Source: Planctomycetia bacterium (lineage in GTDB: Bacteria > Planctomycetota > Planctomycetia > Gemmatales > Gemmataceae). Taken from it: a stretch of 64,000 nucleotides of DNA. A program made the translations under genes and the position numbers. Below the pieces are notes generated by a model. It searched no databases. It saw nothing but the letters and a program-made list of their open reading frames with translations, and was not told where the DNA came from. The DNA is taken from the NCBI GenBank assembly GCA_005799265.1, contig SYHD01000081.1, positions 34,367 to 98,366 on the forward strand. The letters run 5' to 3'. Below, one piece after another: positions 56,297-64,000 of the stretch (the stretch's first letter is position 1; each line of letters starts with the position of its first letter).

Positions 56297-59200
56297 TCAA
56301 ACACCCGACAGCACGGCTCGCAAGCGCGCGATTTCTTCTTCCTTGCGATAGACCCAATCCGGCGCGCAGATACGGTGCAGCTTCCAGCCGAGCCTGGTGA
56401 GAACCTCTTCGCGCAAGCGATCGCGATCGCGCGCGACCGCGGTCTGGGCGTACATCGGTCCGTCGAAAACGATGCCGAGCACGAACTGGCTCGCCTGCTT
56501 GCCGTCGCGTACGCCGACGTCGATGCGGCAGGATCCGCAGCCGACGAACGCCACACTCTCGCGCCCCAATGCCTTGAGCGTGTGCATTACGTCGTCATGT
56601 AAGGCAGTCGGCGTCATCGGCACGGCGTCCTGATCCGGATCGATTGCGCTCAAGCCTCGTTCGGCAAAATCGAGAAAGCGCTTCACATGTGCGAGTCCCT
56701 TGGCGTTTGAGCCCGCGAGATTGATGTCGGCAGCGCGAATGGAGCTGACCGCGATAAGACGCTGACGAGCGCGCGTGACGGCAACATTTAGACGGCGCTC
56801 GCCTCCCTCACGATTGAGCGGGCCGAAATTCAACGCGATCTTCCCCTGGGCGTCGCGGCCATAGCCGACGCTGAGGAGGATCACGTCGCGTTCATCCCCC
56901 TGGACGGTTTCGAGATTCTTGACGAAGAAGCCGCCGAGCCGATCGTCCTTGAAGAATCGCTCGAGAGCGGGTTTCTCGCGCAGTTGACATTCGATTTCGT
57001 CCTCGATCGCGTTCATTTGAGCATAGCTGAAGGCGATGACGCCGAGCGTCTTGTCGGGCGTCGTTTGAAAGTGTTCGAGCACGAGGCGAGCAACCGTCTG
57101 CGCTTCGCGTGGGTTGTCGCGTTTGCCGCCGCGGTCGTAGATGCCGTCCTTGACGTGGCGGAATTGCACGCCGAGCGTGGGATGCTGGTAGCACGCGGAT
57201 GGAAAGGTAATGAGTCGGCCGTCGTAATAGCTTTCATTGGAGAAGGCGATGAGGTGCTCGTGCTGGCTGCGATAATGCCAGCGCAGCGACTTGCGCGCGA
57301 AGCCGGCGCCGAGGCAGGTGTCGAGCACGCTCTCGAACAGCGGCGTCTCGTCATCGTCGTCGCTCTCGTCGGAGGACTGCGTGAAAAACGTCGTCGGCGG
57401 CAGTTGCTGATTGTCGCCGCTGACGATGAATTGATTGCCGCGGTAAATGGCGCCGATCGCGTCCTCCGGCAAGATCTGCGAAGCCTCATCGAAGACGACG
57501 ATATCGAACTGCAGCTTGCCCGCATCGGCCGGCAAGAACTGACTGACGGACAGCGGACTCATCAGTATGCACGGTTTGAGTTGCAACAGCAGCGACGGCA
57601 TCGCGTCAAAAAGCTGGCGCAGCGGCAGATGCTTGGTCTTCTTGTGGGCTTCCTTCATGAGTAATTTGGTCTCGGCGTCGGCGGGGCGTTTCGATTGCCC
57701 TGGATCGAGGAGGGCGATGATGCGCGCCGCGCCTTGTTGAAGGATCGTGCGGTCGAGTTCGCGGAACTCACGCAGCAGTAGCTCGTGCTCGGTGCGGCGA
57801 TACTGGCTCAGGGCCGGATCTTGCTGGAACATCGCGTCGAGCCAGGCGCTCCAAAACGACTTCAGGAAGAGATCGACGACCTTGTCGAGTGCGATTTCAT
57901 GTTGCTGGAGATGATCCCAAAATGCGTGTAGGCCGAGGTGGTGGAATCGTTCGGGCAGGTAGCGCCAATCGACCCAGTCGGCTAGTTCACCGACACGATC
58001 GCGCCACGTGGCCAACAGCGCAAGAACGGCCTCGGAGCCATGTTCGCGCAGAGGTTTGCCGTCGTACCGCGGACCTGGCGGGTCGTAACGCGTTTCAAGG
58101 CTGTGCAGAGCATGTTGATATTGTTCCAGATGGGCCCGCAGCTCGCGTGACGACGGCGGCGTCTCGGTCGCGGCTTTGCGCAACGCGTCGCCAGCAGGGG
58201 CTAGCATTCTCCCCTCTCCCGCTGGGAGAGGGGCTGGGGGCGAGGGCCGGTCTTGCAACACCGCCAACGTTTCCCGCACTCTGCGCGTCCACACGAGCGC
58301 CTTGCGCAAAGCGTCCCAATCGGTGCTCACGCCTTGAAACGCTGGGCCGAGTTGCTTCGTCCAGCGTTCCGTCTCCGTCGCCTGTGCGGCTTCCCATGCC
58401 AGCAGCTCTTCGGCCTGCTTCACGTCCGCGACGAACGCCGTCATGTCCGACAGCGGCGCAGCGCCGTGCAGCGGGTCCGCCAAAGCCGCGAACTGGTTGA
58501 GCGCCGCTTGCAGATCTCTTGCATAATGCCCCAGCGCCGACAGCGCGCATTCATCCATGGATTTACCAACGCTGGGCAGCATGTCCATCGGTACGATCGC
58601 GTGCAGCTCTTGCGTGAGATTGGCCCAGGCGACGAATGATTCGTTCAAACGCTTGACGGACGCGCGGATTTTTTCAGGCGCCGTGCCCGCGACCAGTGTG
58701 TCGATGCACTTGGCCGGCAAACGCGCGCATTCCAACGTCTCGAGCAGCTCGAATGCCTCAGCGGCGTGTCGGGCGGCCTTGTCGGCGGACTCGATGTCGG
58801 TGTCGAGCCCTTTGTCATAGCGGCCCAGCAGCTTGCCGCGACGAAGCTGATCCGCTTCGAGCGTCGCGCGGTCGGCGCCGAGCTGGCCCGCGAGCTGCAT
58901 GTCATGGGCGACGGTCGGCGGCAGGTCTTCCATCGGACGGCATTTCGCGATCGCCCGGCGATCCTTGCGATACTGCCAACTGAAGATGCACCACCAGCTC
59001 TGATACGGTCCCGCGTACGCCTGGCCGATGCGCACCAGATCGAGATTGAACAACTTCGCATCGTAAAGCTTCAACAGATGTTGGCGATTCTGCTTGAAGC
59101 GCATGAAAGTTGCCTTGGACGAGGCGATCACCTCCTGTGTTTCCTTGAGCAGATTGCGATCATCGAGCCAGGACTTGTCGGGCGGCGCATCGCTGATGGC

Positions 59201-61303
59201 GACATTGCCAAAGCGAAGATAAGCGCGCACCGCCTCGGAAGGGGGATCCAGTTTCGACTCTCCGGTCATTGTGCTCGTGGTCGAACCGGCGCCCATCGGC
59301 AGCGGCAAGGGAAGCCATTTCTCCAGGGTCCGAATCTCGGTTAGCCAGCCGGGGATGCGTTTCTGCGTCTCGGCGGCCCAGGCACGGAGCTTGTGTTGAT
59401 ACTTCAAGAATTCACTGCCGCGTTCATCGCCCGCCGCCAGCAATGGGATCGCATGCTTCCACGCTTCTTCGATTCGTGCCGCCGTGCCGCTCGGCTGTTT
59501 CCACAGAGTCGGGCCATAGCGTTCCGTGAGCGGTTTGCGCGTCTGGCCGAGGCGCGTGTATTGATCGGCACATTTTTCGAAATCGCTAATGAGTTGCGCG
59601 AGGTCGGTTGTCGTGAGCCAACCCGATTGCGTGTTGACGGGGCGTTTTTCCAGCAAGTCTCCGAGCTTGAGCAAATCGGCGCTTGCGCCAGTCAGTCCAA
59701 GCTGCTGCGCGTATTGCCCGGCGGCAGCGTGTAGCTTGTCGCCACGTGCGCGGATCTTGTCGATCAGGCCGACGATTTCGTCACGCAGTTGCAGAGAGTA
59801 GCGCTCGGCCTTGAATCCGCGCCACGGATAGTCCTTTTCCGTGCGGATGTGCCAGTGATGCTGCAGACGTTGGAGCAATTGCTGCAATTCGTCGAGATGG
59901 GCCGGCGTGAATTCGGCGAGCGTGAGGCCCTCACCTCCGGCCCCTCTCCCAGTGGGGGATGGGCGAGAATCGGCGCCAGCTTGACGTAGCGCGGGCAGAC
60001 CGAGCGGGACCATCGGCAATTCCTGCCAGCGCGGCAACTCGGCCAGCACCTCCCAGACGCCTTTCTTCATCGGCTCACGCACCTGGTGCAACGCAAAGAC
60101 ATAGCGATTGAGCTGATCGCGGCGCTGCTTCAGACGCGCGAAATCGCCCGCGCTCGGCTGCGGTTGCGGCGGCAGCATCTCTTGATAGCACCGCGCCAAC
60201 TCTTTGATGACTTCACGTTTGTTCGCCTTGTGGCTGTGCAGTTCCAGGCAGAACTCGCCGAGGCCGACGCTCGTCAAGCGATTGAAGACGACTTCCAGAG
60301 CCGCCATCTTCTCGCTGACGAAGAGAACTTTCTTGCCGTGAGCGATGCGATCGGCGATGAGGTTGGCGATGGTCTGGCTCGTGCCGGTGCCGGGCGGACC
60401 GATGAGCACGAAGCTCTCGCCGCGCGCCGCCGCTTCGAGGCAGGCGCGCTGGCTGCCGTCCGCGTCGAGGATGTGATACACGTTGGCGGGGTCCTGAGCG
60501 GCGTCGAGGTCGCGCTCGTCGATCGGCGTTTCGCGCGGCGTGACTCCTGGCACTCCGGTGAGCGCCTGGACGAGTGGATGATCGTGTACCCGGACCGCGT
60601 TGTCTTGCAAGTCTTGAAAGATGACCCCCTTGAAAAACGAAAATAACGTCAACACGACGCTCGACTGCACTTCCCAGCCCGGCAGTCCACTGATCGCCGC
60701 CTTCACTTCCACGAGATACTGCTCCGGCTTTTTTTCCTCCCAATCGCTCGGGGGCGCGGGGAGGCGAAAGTCGAAATCCTGCTTAAGCCGCGCGGTCAGG
60801 GCTGGGTTGACGATCGGATCTTCCTCGACGCCGCGCAGCGAAAACGGATCCTTCAACGAATGGCGTTCGAGCTGCACGGGCAATAGCAAAAGCGGAGAGC
60901 GGAAGACCTCGTCTCCGTCCCGCCATTCGAGGATGCCGAGCGCGAGATGCAGCACGTGCAAACCACGCTCGCGAAAATCCGTCAATGCACGCCGGTAGAG
61001 ATTGGTCAGGATTTGTACGAGCGCTTGCCGATCCGATTGATTGGTGAGCAGTTCATTGGCCCGCGGCGTGGACGGCGGTTTCGCGCCGGCGTCTTTTTTG
61101 ACGGGCTCAGGCAAGTGAAAGAGCCACGACTTCCCCTGTATGGCAAGGTGCTCGTACACCTTGCTCACCTCTGGCAGGCCGATTTCGAGGTAACTCGTCT
61201 GATTCGGCTTCAGAGCGAGCAGCGGATTGCGGCGCGTCAGATCGATGAGGTTGCTGCGCCAGCGTTCGAGAGCGACCGCGACGCGTTCAGCGGGAGTAGC
61301 CAT
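56297..61303 (-). CDS. DUF4011 helicase-nuclease (SF1 Upf1-like), predicted inactive
   Basis: 1668 residues. N-terminal DUF4011 (about 14-70: RWRSNLIDLTRRNPLLALKP) is followed by an AAA_11/12 SF1 helicase split by about 900 residues of helical sequence. Walker A reads GPPGTGTSQT (302-311): the essential Lys308 is replaced by Thr (codon at 60382-60380, a single base from AAG). Walker B VVFDEASQILPEDAIG and QQLPPTTFF are intact, as is VTRARQRL near the C-terminus. The C-terminal restriction-endonuclease-like domain (MTES_1575 type) reads GIVFDGPMY, where homologues usually have GIECDG, losing the acidic Glu. It contains two family C palindromes in frame (RPSPPAPLPAGEGR and RPSPTGRGAGGEG). Related large helicases are linked to defence. 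Confidence 0.85.
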   Translation of the reverse strand: MATPAERVAVALERWRSNLIDLTRRNPLLALKPNQTSYLEIGLPEVSKVYEHLAIQGKSWLFHLPEPVKKDAGAKPPSTPRANELLTNQSDRQALVQILTNLYRRALTDFRERGLHVLHLALGILEWRDGDEVFRSPLLLLPVQLERHSLKDPFSLRGVEEDPIVNPALTARLKQDFDFRLPAPPSDWEEKKPEQYLVEVKAAISGLPGWEVQSSVVLTLFSFFKGVIFQDLQDNAVRVHDHPLVQALTGVPGVTPRETPIDERDLDAAQDPANVYHILDADGSQRACLEAAARGESFVLIGPPGTGTSQTIANLIADRIAHGKKVLFVSEKMAALEVVFNRLTSVGLGEFCLELHSHKANKREVIKELARCYQEMLPPQPQPSAGDFARLKQRRDQLNRYVFALHQVREPMKKGVWEVLAELPRWQELPMVPLGLPALRQAGADSRPSPTGRGAGGEGLTLAEFTPAHLDELQQLLQRLQHHWHIRTEKDYPWRGFKAERYSLQLRDEIVGLIDKIRARGDKLHAAAGQYAQQLGLTGASADLLKLGDLLEKRPVNTQSGWLTTTDLAQLISDFEKCADQYTRLGQTRKPLTERYGPTLWKQPSGTAARIEEAWKHAIPLLAAGDERGSEFLKYQHKLRAWAAETQKRIPGWLTEIRTLEKWLPLPLPMGAGSTTSTMTGESKLDPPSEAVRAYLRFGNVAISDAPPDKSWLDDRNLLKETQEVIASSKATFMRFKQNRQHLLKLYDAKLFNLDLVRIGQAYAGPYQSWWCIFSWQYRKDRRAIAKCRPMEDLPPTVAHDMQLAGQLGADRATLEADQLRRGKLLGRYDKGLDTDIESADKAARHAAEAFELLETLECARLPAKCIDTLVAGTAPEKIRASVKRLNESFVAWANLTQELHAIVPMDMLPSVGKSMDECALSALGHYARDLQAALNQFAALADPLHGAAPLSDMTAFVADVKQAEELLAWEAAQATETERWTKQLGPAFQGVSTDWDALRKALVWTRRVRETLAVLQDRPSPPAPLPAGEGRMLAPAGDALRKAATETPPSSRELRAHLEQYQHALHSLETRYDPPGPRYDGKPLREHGSEAVLALLATWRDRVGELADWVDWRYLPERFHHLGLHAFWDHLQQHEIALDKVVDLFLKSFWSAWLDAMFQQDPALSQYRRTEHELLLREFRELDRTILQQGAARIIALLDPGQSKRPADAETKLLMKEAHKKTKHLPLRQLFDAMPSLLLQLKPCILMSPLSVSQFLPADAGKLQFDIVVFDEASQILPEDAIGAIYRGNQFIVSGDNQQLPPTTFFTQSSDESDDDDETPLFESVLDTCLGAGFARKSLRWHYRSQHEHLIAFSNESYYDGRLITFPSACYQHPTLGVQFRHVKDGIYDRGGKRDNPREAQTVARLVLEHFQTTPDKTLGVIAFSYAQMNAIEDEIECQLREKPALERFFKDDRLGGFFVKNLETVQGDERDVILLSVGYGRDAQGKIALNFGPLNREGGERRLNVAVTRARQRLIAVSSIRAADINLAGSNAKGLAHVKRFLDFAERGLSAIDPDQDAVPMTPTALHDDVMHTLKALGRESVAFVGCGSCRIDVGVRDGKQASQFVLGIVFDGPMYAQTAVARDRDRLREEVLTRLGWKLHRICAPDWVYRKEEEIARLRAVLSGV
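58209..58247. repeat. Family C palindrome inside the DUF4011 helicase (first)
   Basis: CTCCCCTCTCCCGCTGGGAG and the following AGGGGCTGGGGGCGAGGGC, read in frame on the minus strand as RPSPPAPLPAGEGR. Confidence 0.85.
59927..59967. repeat. Family C palindrome inside the DUF4011 helicase (second)
   Basis: GCCCTCACCTCCGGCCCCTC and the following TCCCAGTGGGGGATGGGCGAG, read in frame as RPSPTGRGAGGEGL between helical segments. Confidence 0.8.
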
Positions 61304-61326
61304 AGGGCCTCGAGAAGGACAAGTTG

Positions 61327-61354
61327 TTGTTGCCGTGGACGTAATGAGTATAAT
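61327..61354 (+). promoter_or_regulatory. Sigma-70-like promoter of the FGGY kinase gene
   Basis: TTGTTG (61327-61332), 16 bases, then TATAAT (61349-61354). Transcription would start near 61361, so the family A palindrome at 61403 would be part of the 5' leader. Confidence 0.5.
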
Positions 61355-61402
61355 CGTGGTTTTGGTGAAGTGTCACGAAAAACCTGTAATCAACCTATCC
61401 TT

Positions 61403-61452
61403 GTTTGGCCGCGGGTCGAAAACCCGCGCGGTTCTGCGAGCCGCGGCTAAAC
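61403..61452. repeat. Family A palindrome (50 bases)
   Basis: Begins GTTTGGCCGCGGG and ends CCGCGGCTAAAC; arms match at 20 of 25 positions. 19 bases upstream of the FGGY kinase start, downstream of its likely promoter. Confidence 0.9.
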
Positions 61453-61471
61453 CTTTTCCGGGACCGAATTC

Positions 61472-63001
61472 ATGGCCGCCACCTTGCAACACGTTCCTGC
61501 CGCCACGATCATCACCGGCTGGGACTTCAGTACGTCCGGCGTCAAGTGCCTGGCGTTCGATCTCGACGGCAACACCATCGCCGACGTTCGCTTGCCGAAC
61601 GACCTGTGGACAAAAGGGGGCGTCTCCGAGCTGAGCCTCCTTCAACTCGAAGGTCAAGCGCACGGCAGCGTGCGCGCGATGGCGAACGCCCTACGCGCAA
61701 AGAATCGCCTGCCCGACTGGATCGCCGGAGGCATTTCCGCGACGCATCACACGTCCGGCCGTATCGATGCGACTCACAATCAAGTCCGCCGCGCCATCTG
61801 CTGGAACGACGCCAGCCTTGCGAAGTATCACGCCATCGGCTTGAAACGACTAGGCGGGCCGAAGAAGGTGCGCGAACTCATCGGTGGTCCATGGGCGAGT
61901 CGCTACAGCCTCAGCCATCTCGTCAAGGATGAGCTGACGCTCGACGAAAAAGATTGGCGGCGAACCGCACGCATCCTCTCGCACGGCTCCCTCGCGGCCG
62001 GCTATCTCACCGGCAACTTCGATGTTGCCAGCATCTCCTCAGCGGCTTCGACCGGCATCATGGATCTGCGCACCGGGCAATGGCGCAAAGAGATGCTCGA
62101 CGCCATCGCATGCCCCGACTATCGCGAACAAGCGTGGAGCGCGTTGCCGCGCATCGTTGATCACTTTGAATCTGTCGGGACGCTAGCGTACGCGAATGAT
62201 GCTGCAAGCGCCAAGCCGCAAGCGGCGGGGCCGCTGATCTTTCCCACGTCCGACGATCAGCAAGCGGGCCTCATTGGCGGCGGGGCCGTCGATCATGGAC
62301 AGATGGCAATCATCCTCGGCACGTCGGCCGTTGTCAACTCGTCGAGCGCCCAGATCCCGCGCGGCGATCAACTCGACGTGATGCGGCTTAACTGGGGTCC
62401 TTACCTTTGGATGCGCTGTTACAACAACGGCGCGCAGTTTCTCAACAAGATCGTCGGCCGCGATCCCGATTGGGCCAAACTTGAAAGCGCCGCGTCGGCC
62501 GTTCCGGCAGGCTGCGTCGGCACGCTGGTCGCGCCGTTTCTGTTCGCGGAGCCGTCGCTCGGCGTCATGGCGCCGCGCTTTCGCTGGACGCCGCGCGAAC
62601 CGAAGGACCGCGGTGTCCGTTATCGCGCTGCGCTCGAAGCGCTGGCGTTTCTGATCGCGCTCGGCGTCAAGCAGCACGAACGCGCCGGGCAAGCGATCAC
62701 GCGCATCACTGTCTCCGGCGGCGTCGCTCGCAGCGCGCTCATGTGCGAGATCCTGGCGAGCGTGCTCGATCGGCCGCTGGAATTGCTCGCATCGGACGAA
62801 GGCCCCGCCCTCGGCGCCGCGGTGACAGCCCTGGCGGCGTTGGAGAATCACTTACGCAGGCAGCGCGGCGACACGGCGCCGTTCAACGTCGCCGACGCCG
62901 CCCTGCGCATGGTGCGTTTTCGCGGCAGGGTGCAGCCGAACTCGGCGTGGCGGTCGATCTATCGGAAGGGACTTGGTACATTCGCGAAGTCCTTCGCGTA
63001 A
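61472..63001 (+). CDS. FGGY family carbohydrate kinase
   Basis: 509 residues, xylulokinase-like. The first ATPase domain begins ITGWDFSTSGVKCLAFDLDG (about 14-33), the phosphate-1 loop. The second has DDQQAGLIGGGAVDHGQMAI followed by ILGTSAVVNSS (phosphate-2 loop, GTS) and ITVSGGVARSALMCEILASV with RPLELLASDEGPALGAAVTA (adenosine/FGGY C-terminal motifs). It should phosphorylate a pentulose or related sugar; the sugar is not determinable. The segment AASAKPQAAG (about 245-254) is coded by half of a family B palindrome. CCGGGA precedes the ATG. Confidence 0.88.
   Translation: MAATLQHVPAATIITGWDFSTSGVKCLAFDLDGNTIADVRLPNDLWTKGGVSELSLLQLEGQAHGSVRAMANALRAKNRLPDWIAGGISATHHTSGRIDATHNQVRRAICWNDASLAKYHAIGLKRLGGPKKVRELIGGPWASRYSLSHLVKDELTLDEKDWRRTARILSHGSLAAGYLTGNFDVASISSAASTGIMDLRTGQWRKEMLDAIACPDYREQAWSALPRIVDHFESVGTLAYANDAASAKPQAAGPLIFPTSDDQQAGLIGGGAVDHGQMAIILGTSAVVNSSSAQIPRGDQLDVMRLNWGPYLWMRCYNNGAQFLNKIVGRDPDWAKLESAASAVPAGCVGTLVAPFLFAEPSLGVMAPRFRWTPREPKDRGVRYRAALEALAFLIALGVKQHERAGQAITRITVSGGVARSALMCEILASVLDRPLELLASDEGPALGAAVTALAALENHLRRQRGDTAPFNVADAALRMVRFRGRVQPNSAWRSIYRKGLGTFAKSFA
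62208..62226. repeat. Family B half-palindrome inside the FGGY kinase
   Basis: GCGCCAAGCCGCAAGCGGC is the right end of the family B element at 4651-4706, read in frame as SAKPQAAG in a surface-loop-like position between the two kinase domains. Confidence 0.65.
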
Positions 63002-63058
63002 GAATGTATGGCCGCTTACTGCAAATCACGCGCGCTCCCAATCGGCTACAATGTTCCC

Positions 63059-64000
63059 ATGCTCGACGAACTGAAAAAACTCGTCCAAAAACACTGGGGC
63101 TTCGCGGCCTTTCGGCCGCTCCAGGAAGAGGCAATGAGCGCAGTGCTCGATGGCCGCGATTCGCTTCTCGTCTTGCCCACAGGTGGCGGCAAGTCGCTGT
63201 GCTTTCAGGCGCCGGCGGTTTTGCGCGGCGGCACCACCGTCGTCGTCTCGCCGCTCATCGCGCTCATGAAGGATCAAGTCGATAGCCTGCAGTCGGTCGG
63301 CATTCCCGCGGTGCAGATCGACAGCTCGCTCTCGCCCGAAGAACGCTTCGCCTACGAGTGCAACGTGCGCGACGGCGCCGTGCGGCTCCTTTACATTTCG
63401 CCGGAACGACTGATGATGCCGGAGTTCCAGAGCTTCATCAAAAACGCCGGCATCAAGACCTTCGCCATCGACGAGGCCCATTGCATCAGCCACTGGGGAC
63501 ACGACTTTCGGCCTGAATATCGCATGATGGGCCGAATCAAGGAGGTCTTCCCCGGCGCCAGCGTTCACGGCTACACCGCGACAGCGACCGAACAGGTGCG
63601 CGCCGATATCTGCAAGCAGCTCGCCCTCAAAGATCCGCTGGTGCTCGTCGGCAATTTCGATCGGCCCAATCTAACCTACCGTGTGTTGCGCCGCACCGAC
63701 GCGGATCGGCAAGCACGCGAGATGCTCGAACGCCACAAAGGGGAGGCGGGGATCATTTACTGCCTGCGCCGACTCGATGTCGATGAGCTGGGCGCCACGG
63801 TCAAGAGCTGGGGCTTCAAGGCGTTGCCGTATCACGCCGGCATGAACGCCGACGAACGGCGCCGGGTGCAGGAGGCGTTCATCAATGAGGAGTGCGACAT
63901 CATCGTCGCCGACAACAATGTCTCACGCCAGCACGCGGAGATCCGCGTCGAGGACGGTGTGCACTGGCTCGTCGACCTCGATTCGACGAATGGCACGCTC
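63059..64000 (+). CDS. RecQ helicase N-terminal part fused in frame to an FHA domain (partial at window end)
   Basis: 314 residues visible; the frame is still open at the window end. Residues 1-284 are a RecQ-type SF2 helicase: motif 0 FRPLQ (18-22), Walker A PTGGGKSLCFQ (40-50), DEAHCISHWGHDFRPEY (about 138-154), TATAT motif III, and FDRPNLTYRVLRR. RecQ should continue at DIIVA with TVAFGMGI (motif V). Instead residue 285 on reads DNNVSRQHAEIRVEDGVHWL and then VDLDSTNGTL, the core of an FHA phosphothreonine-binding domain. The FHA part lacks its own upstream Gly-Arg motif. So both halves are truncated at the shared DIIVA-type string: either a recombination/assembly chimera or an unprecedented fusion. 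It starts 57 bases after the FGGY kinase. Confidence 0.8.
   Translation, partial: MLDELKKLVQKHWGFAAFRPLQEEAMSAVLDGRDSLLVLPTGGGKSLCFQAPAVLRGGTTVVVSPLIALMKDQVDSLQSVGIPAVQIDSSLSPEERFAYECNVRDGAVRLLYISPERLMMPEFQSFIKNAGIKTFAIDEAHCISHWGHDFRPEYRMMGRIKEVFPGASVHGYTATATEQVRADICKQLALKDPLVLVGNFDRPNLTYRVLRRTDADRQAREMLERHKGEAGIIYCLRRLDVDELGATVKSWGFKALPYHAGMNADERRRVQEAFINEECDIIVADNNVSRQHAEIRVEDGVHWLVDLDSTNGTL

Noticed and set aside
1..64000. tRNA or rRNA genes
   Set aside because: I looked for tRNA T-arm and acceptor patterns and for conserved rRNA strings in the intergenic stretches and found none; a dedicated scan was not run.

Overview
The window looks like a chromosomal segment of a planctomycete (Planctomycetota; order not resolvable from here). 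GC is high. The gene content is typical of that phylum: three Gfo/Idh/MocA-type oxidoreductases (two with Tat-like leaders), two SUMF1-fold proteins, a PQQ-type beta-propeller protein, a ceramidase-like secreted protein, Tat-exported TIM-barrel and N,N-dimethylformamidase-like proteins, and low-complexity secreted repeat proteins. This assignment is inferred from gene content; no rRNA or tRNA was seen.

Layout. 1-900: start of an unidentified minus-strand gene and a secreted Asn-Pro-aromatic repeat protein. 982-9387, minus strand: EF-G-like GTPase, hisA, hisH, prepilin peptidase, a Tyr-Ala-Pro repeat secreted protein, a trifunctional aroD-aroE-aroK fusion and a four-helix membrane protein. 9496-20888: tandem secreted esterases, Gfo/Idh oxidoreductase, a DUF433/DUF5615 toxin-antitoxin-like pair, DUF6882, MOSC protein, acyl-CoA dehydrogenase, a cyclase-fold membrane protein and a second Gfo/Idh protein. 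21125-24237: two SUMF1 paralogues separated by an IS200-type Y1 transposase and a 229-base palindrome cluster. 24331-29968: apbE, a membrane-anchored GTPase, a 6S-RNA-like transcript, a third Gfo/Idh protein and a PIN toxin pair. 29993-38719: gamma-glutamyltransferase, TIM-barrel isomerase, formamidase-like protein, a GxxExxY gene framed by inverted repeats, penicillin acylase and ceramidase-like protein. 39043-44765: a predicted pseudokinase, cytochrome P450, PQQ-like protein and a small protein. 44750-63001: a second PIN pair, a complete recC-recB-recD operon, amidohydrolase, DinB protein, a 1668-residue DUF4011 helicase-nuclease with altered catalytic residues and an FGGY kinase. 63059-64000: a RecQ helicase that passes in frame into an FHA domain.

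The most striking property is the density of short palindromic elements of at least eight unrelated families. One is a 50-base palindrome found seven times (five full, two partial), each time just upstream of a start codon. Others fill every gap of the hisA-hisH operon. Several lie inside genes in frame: the aroE-aroK linker, the cleavable spacer of penicillin acylase, twice in the DUF4011 helicase and once in the FGGY kinase. The only recognised transposase in the window is of the single-strand Y1 type that is known to mobilise such palindromes.

Limits: all functions are read from motifs in the sequence. No searches, structure predictions or alignments were run, and start codons were chosen from visible ribosome binding sites.
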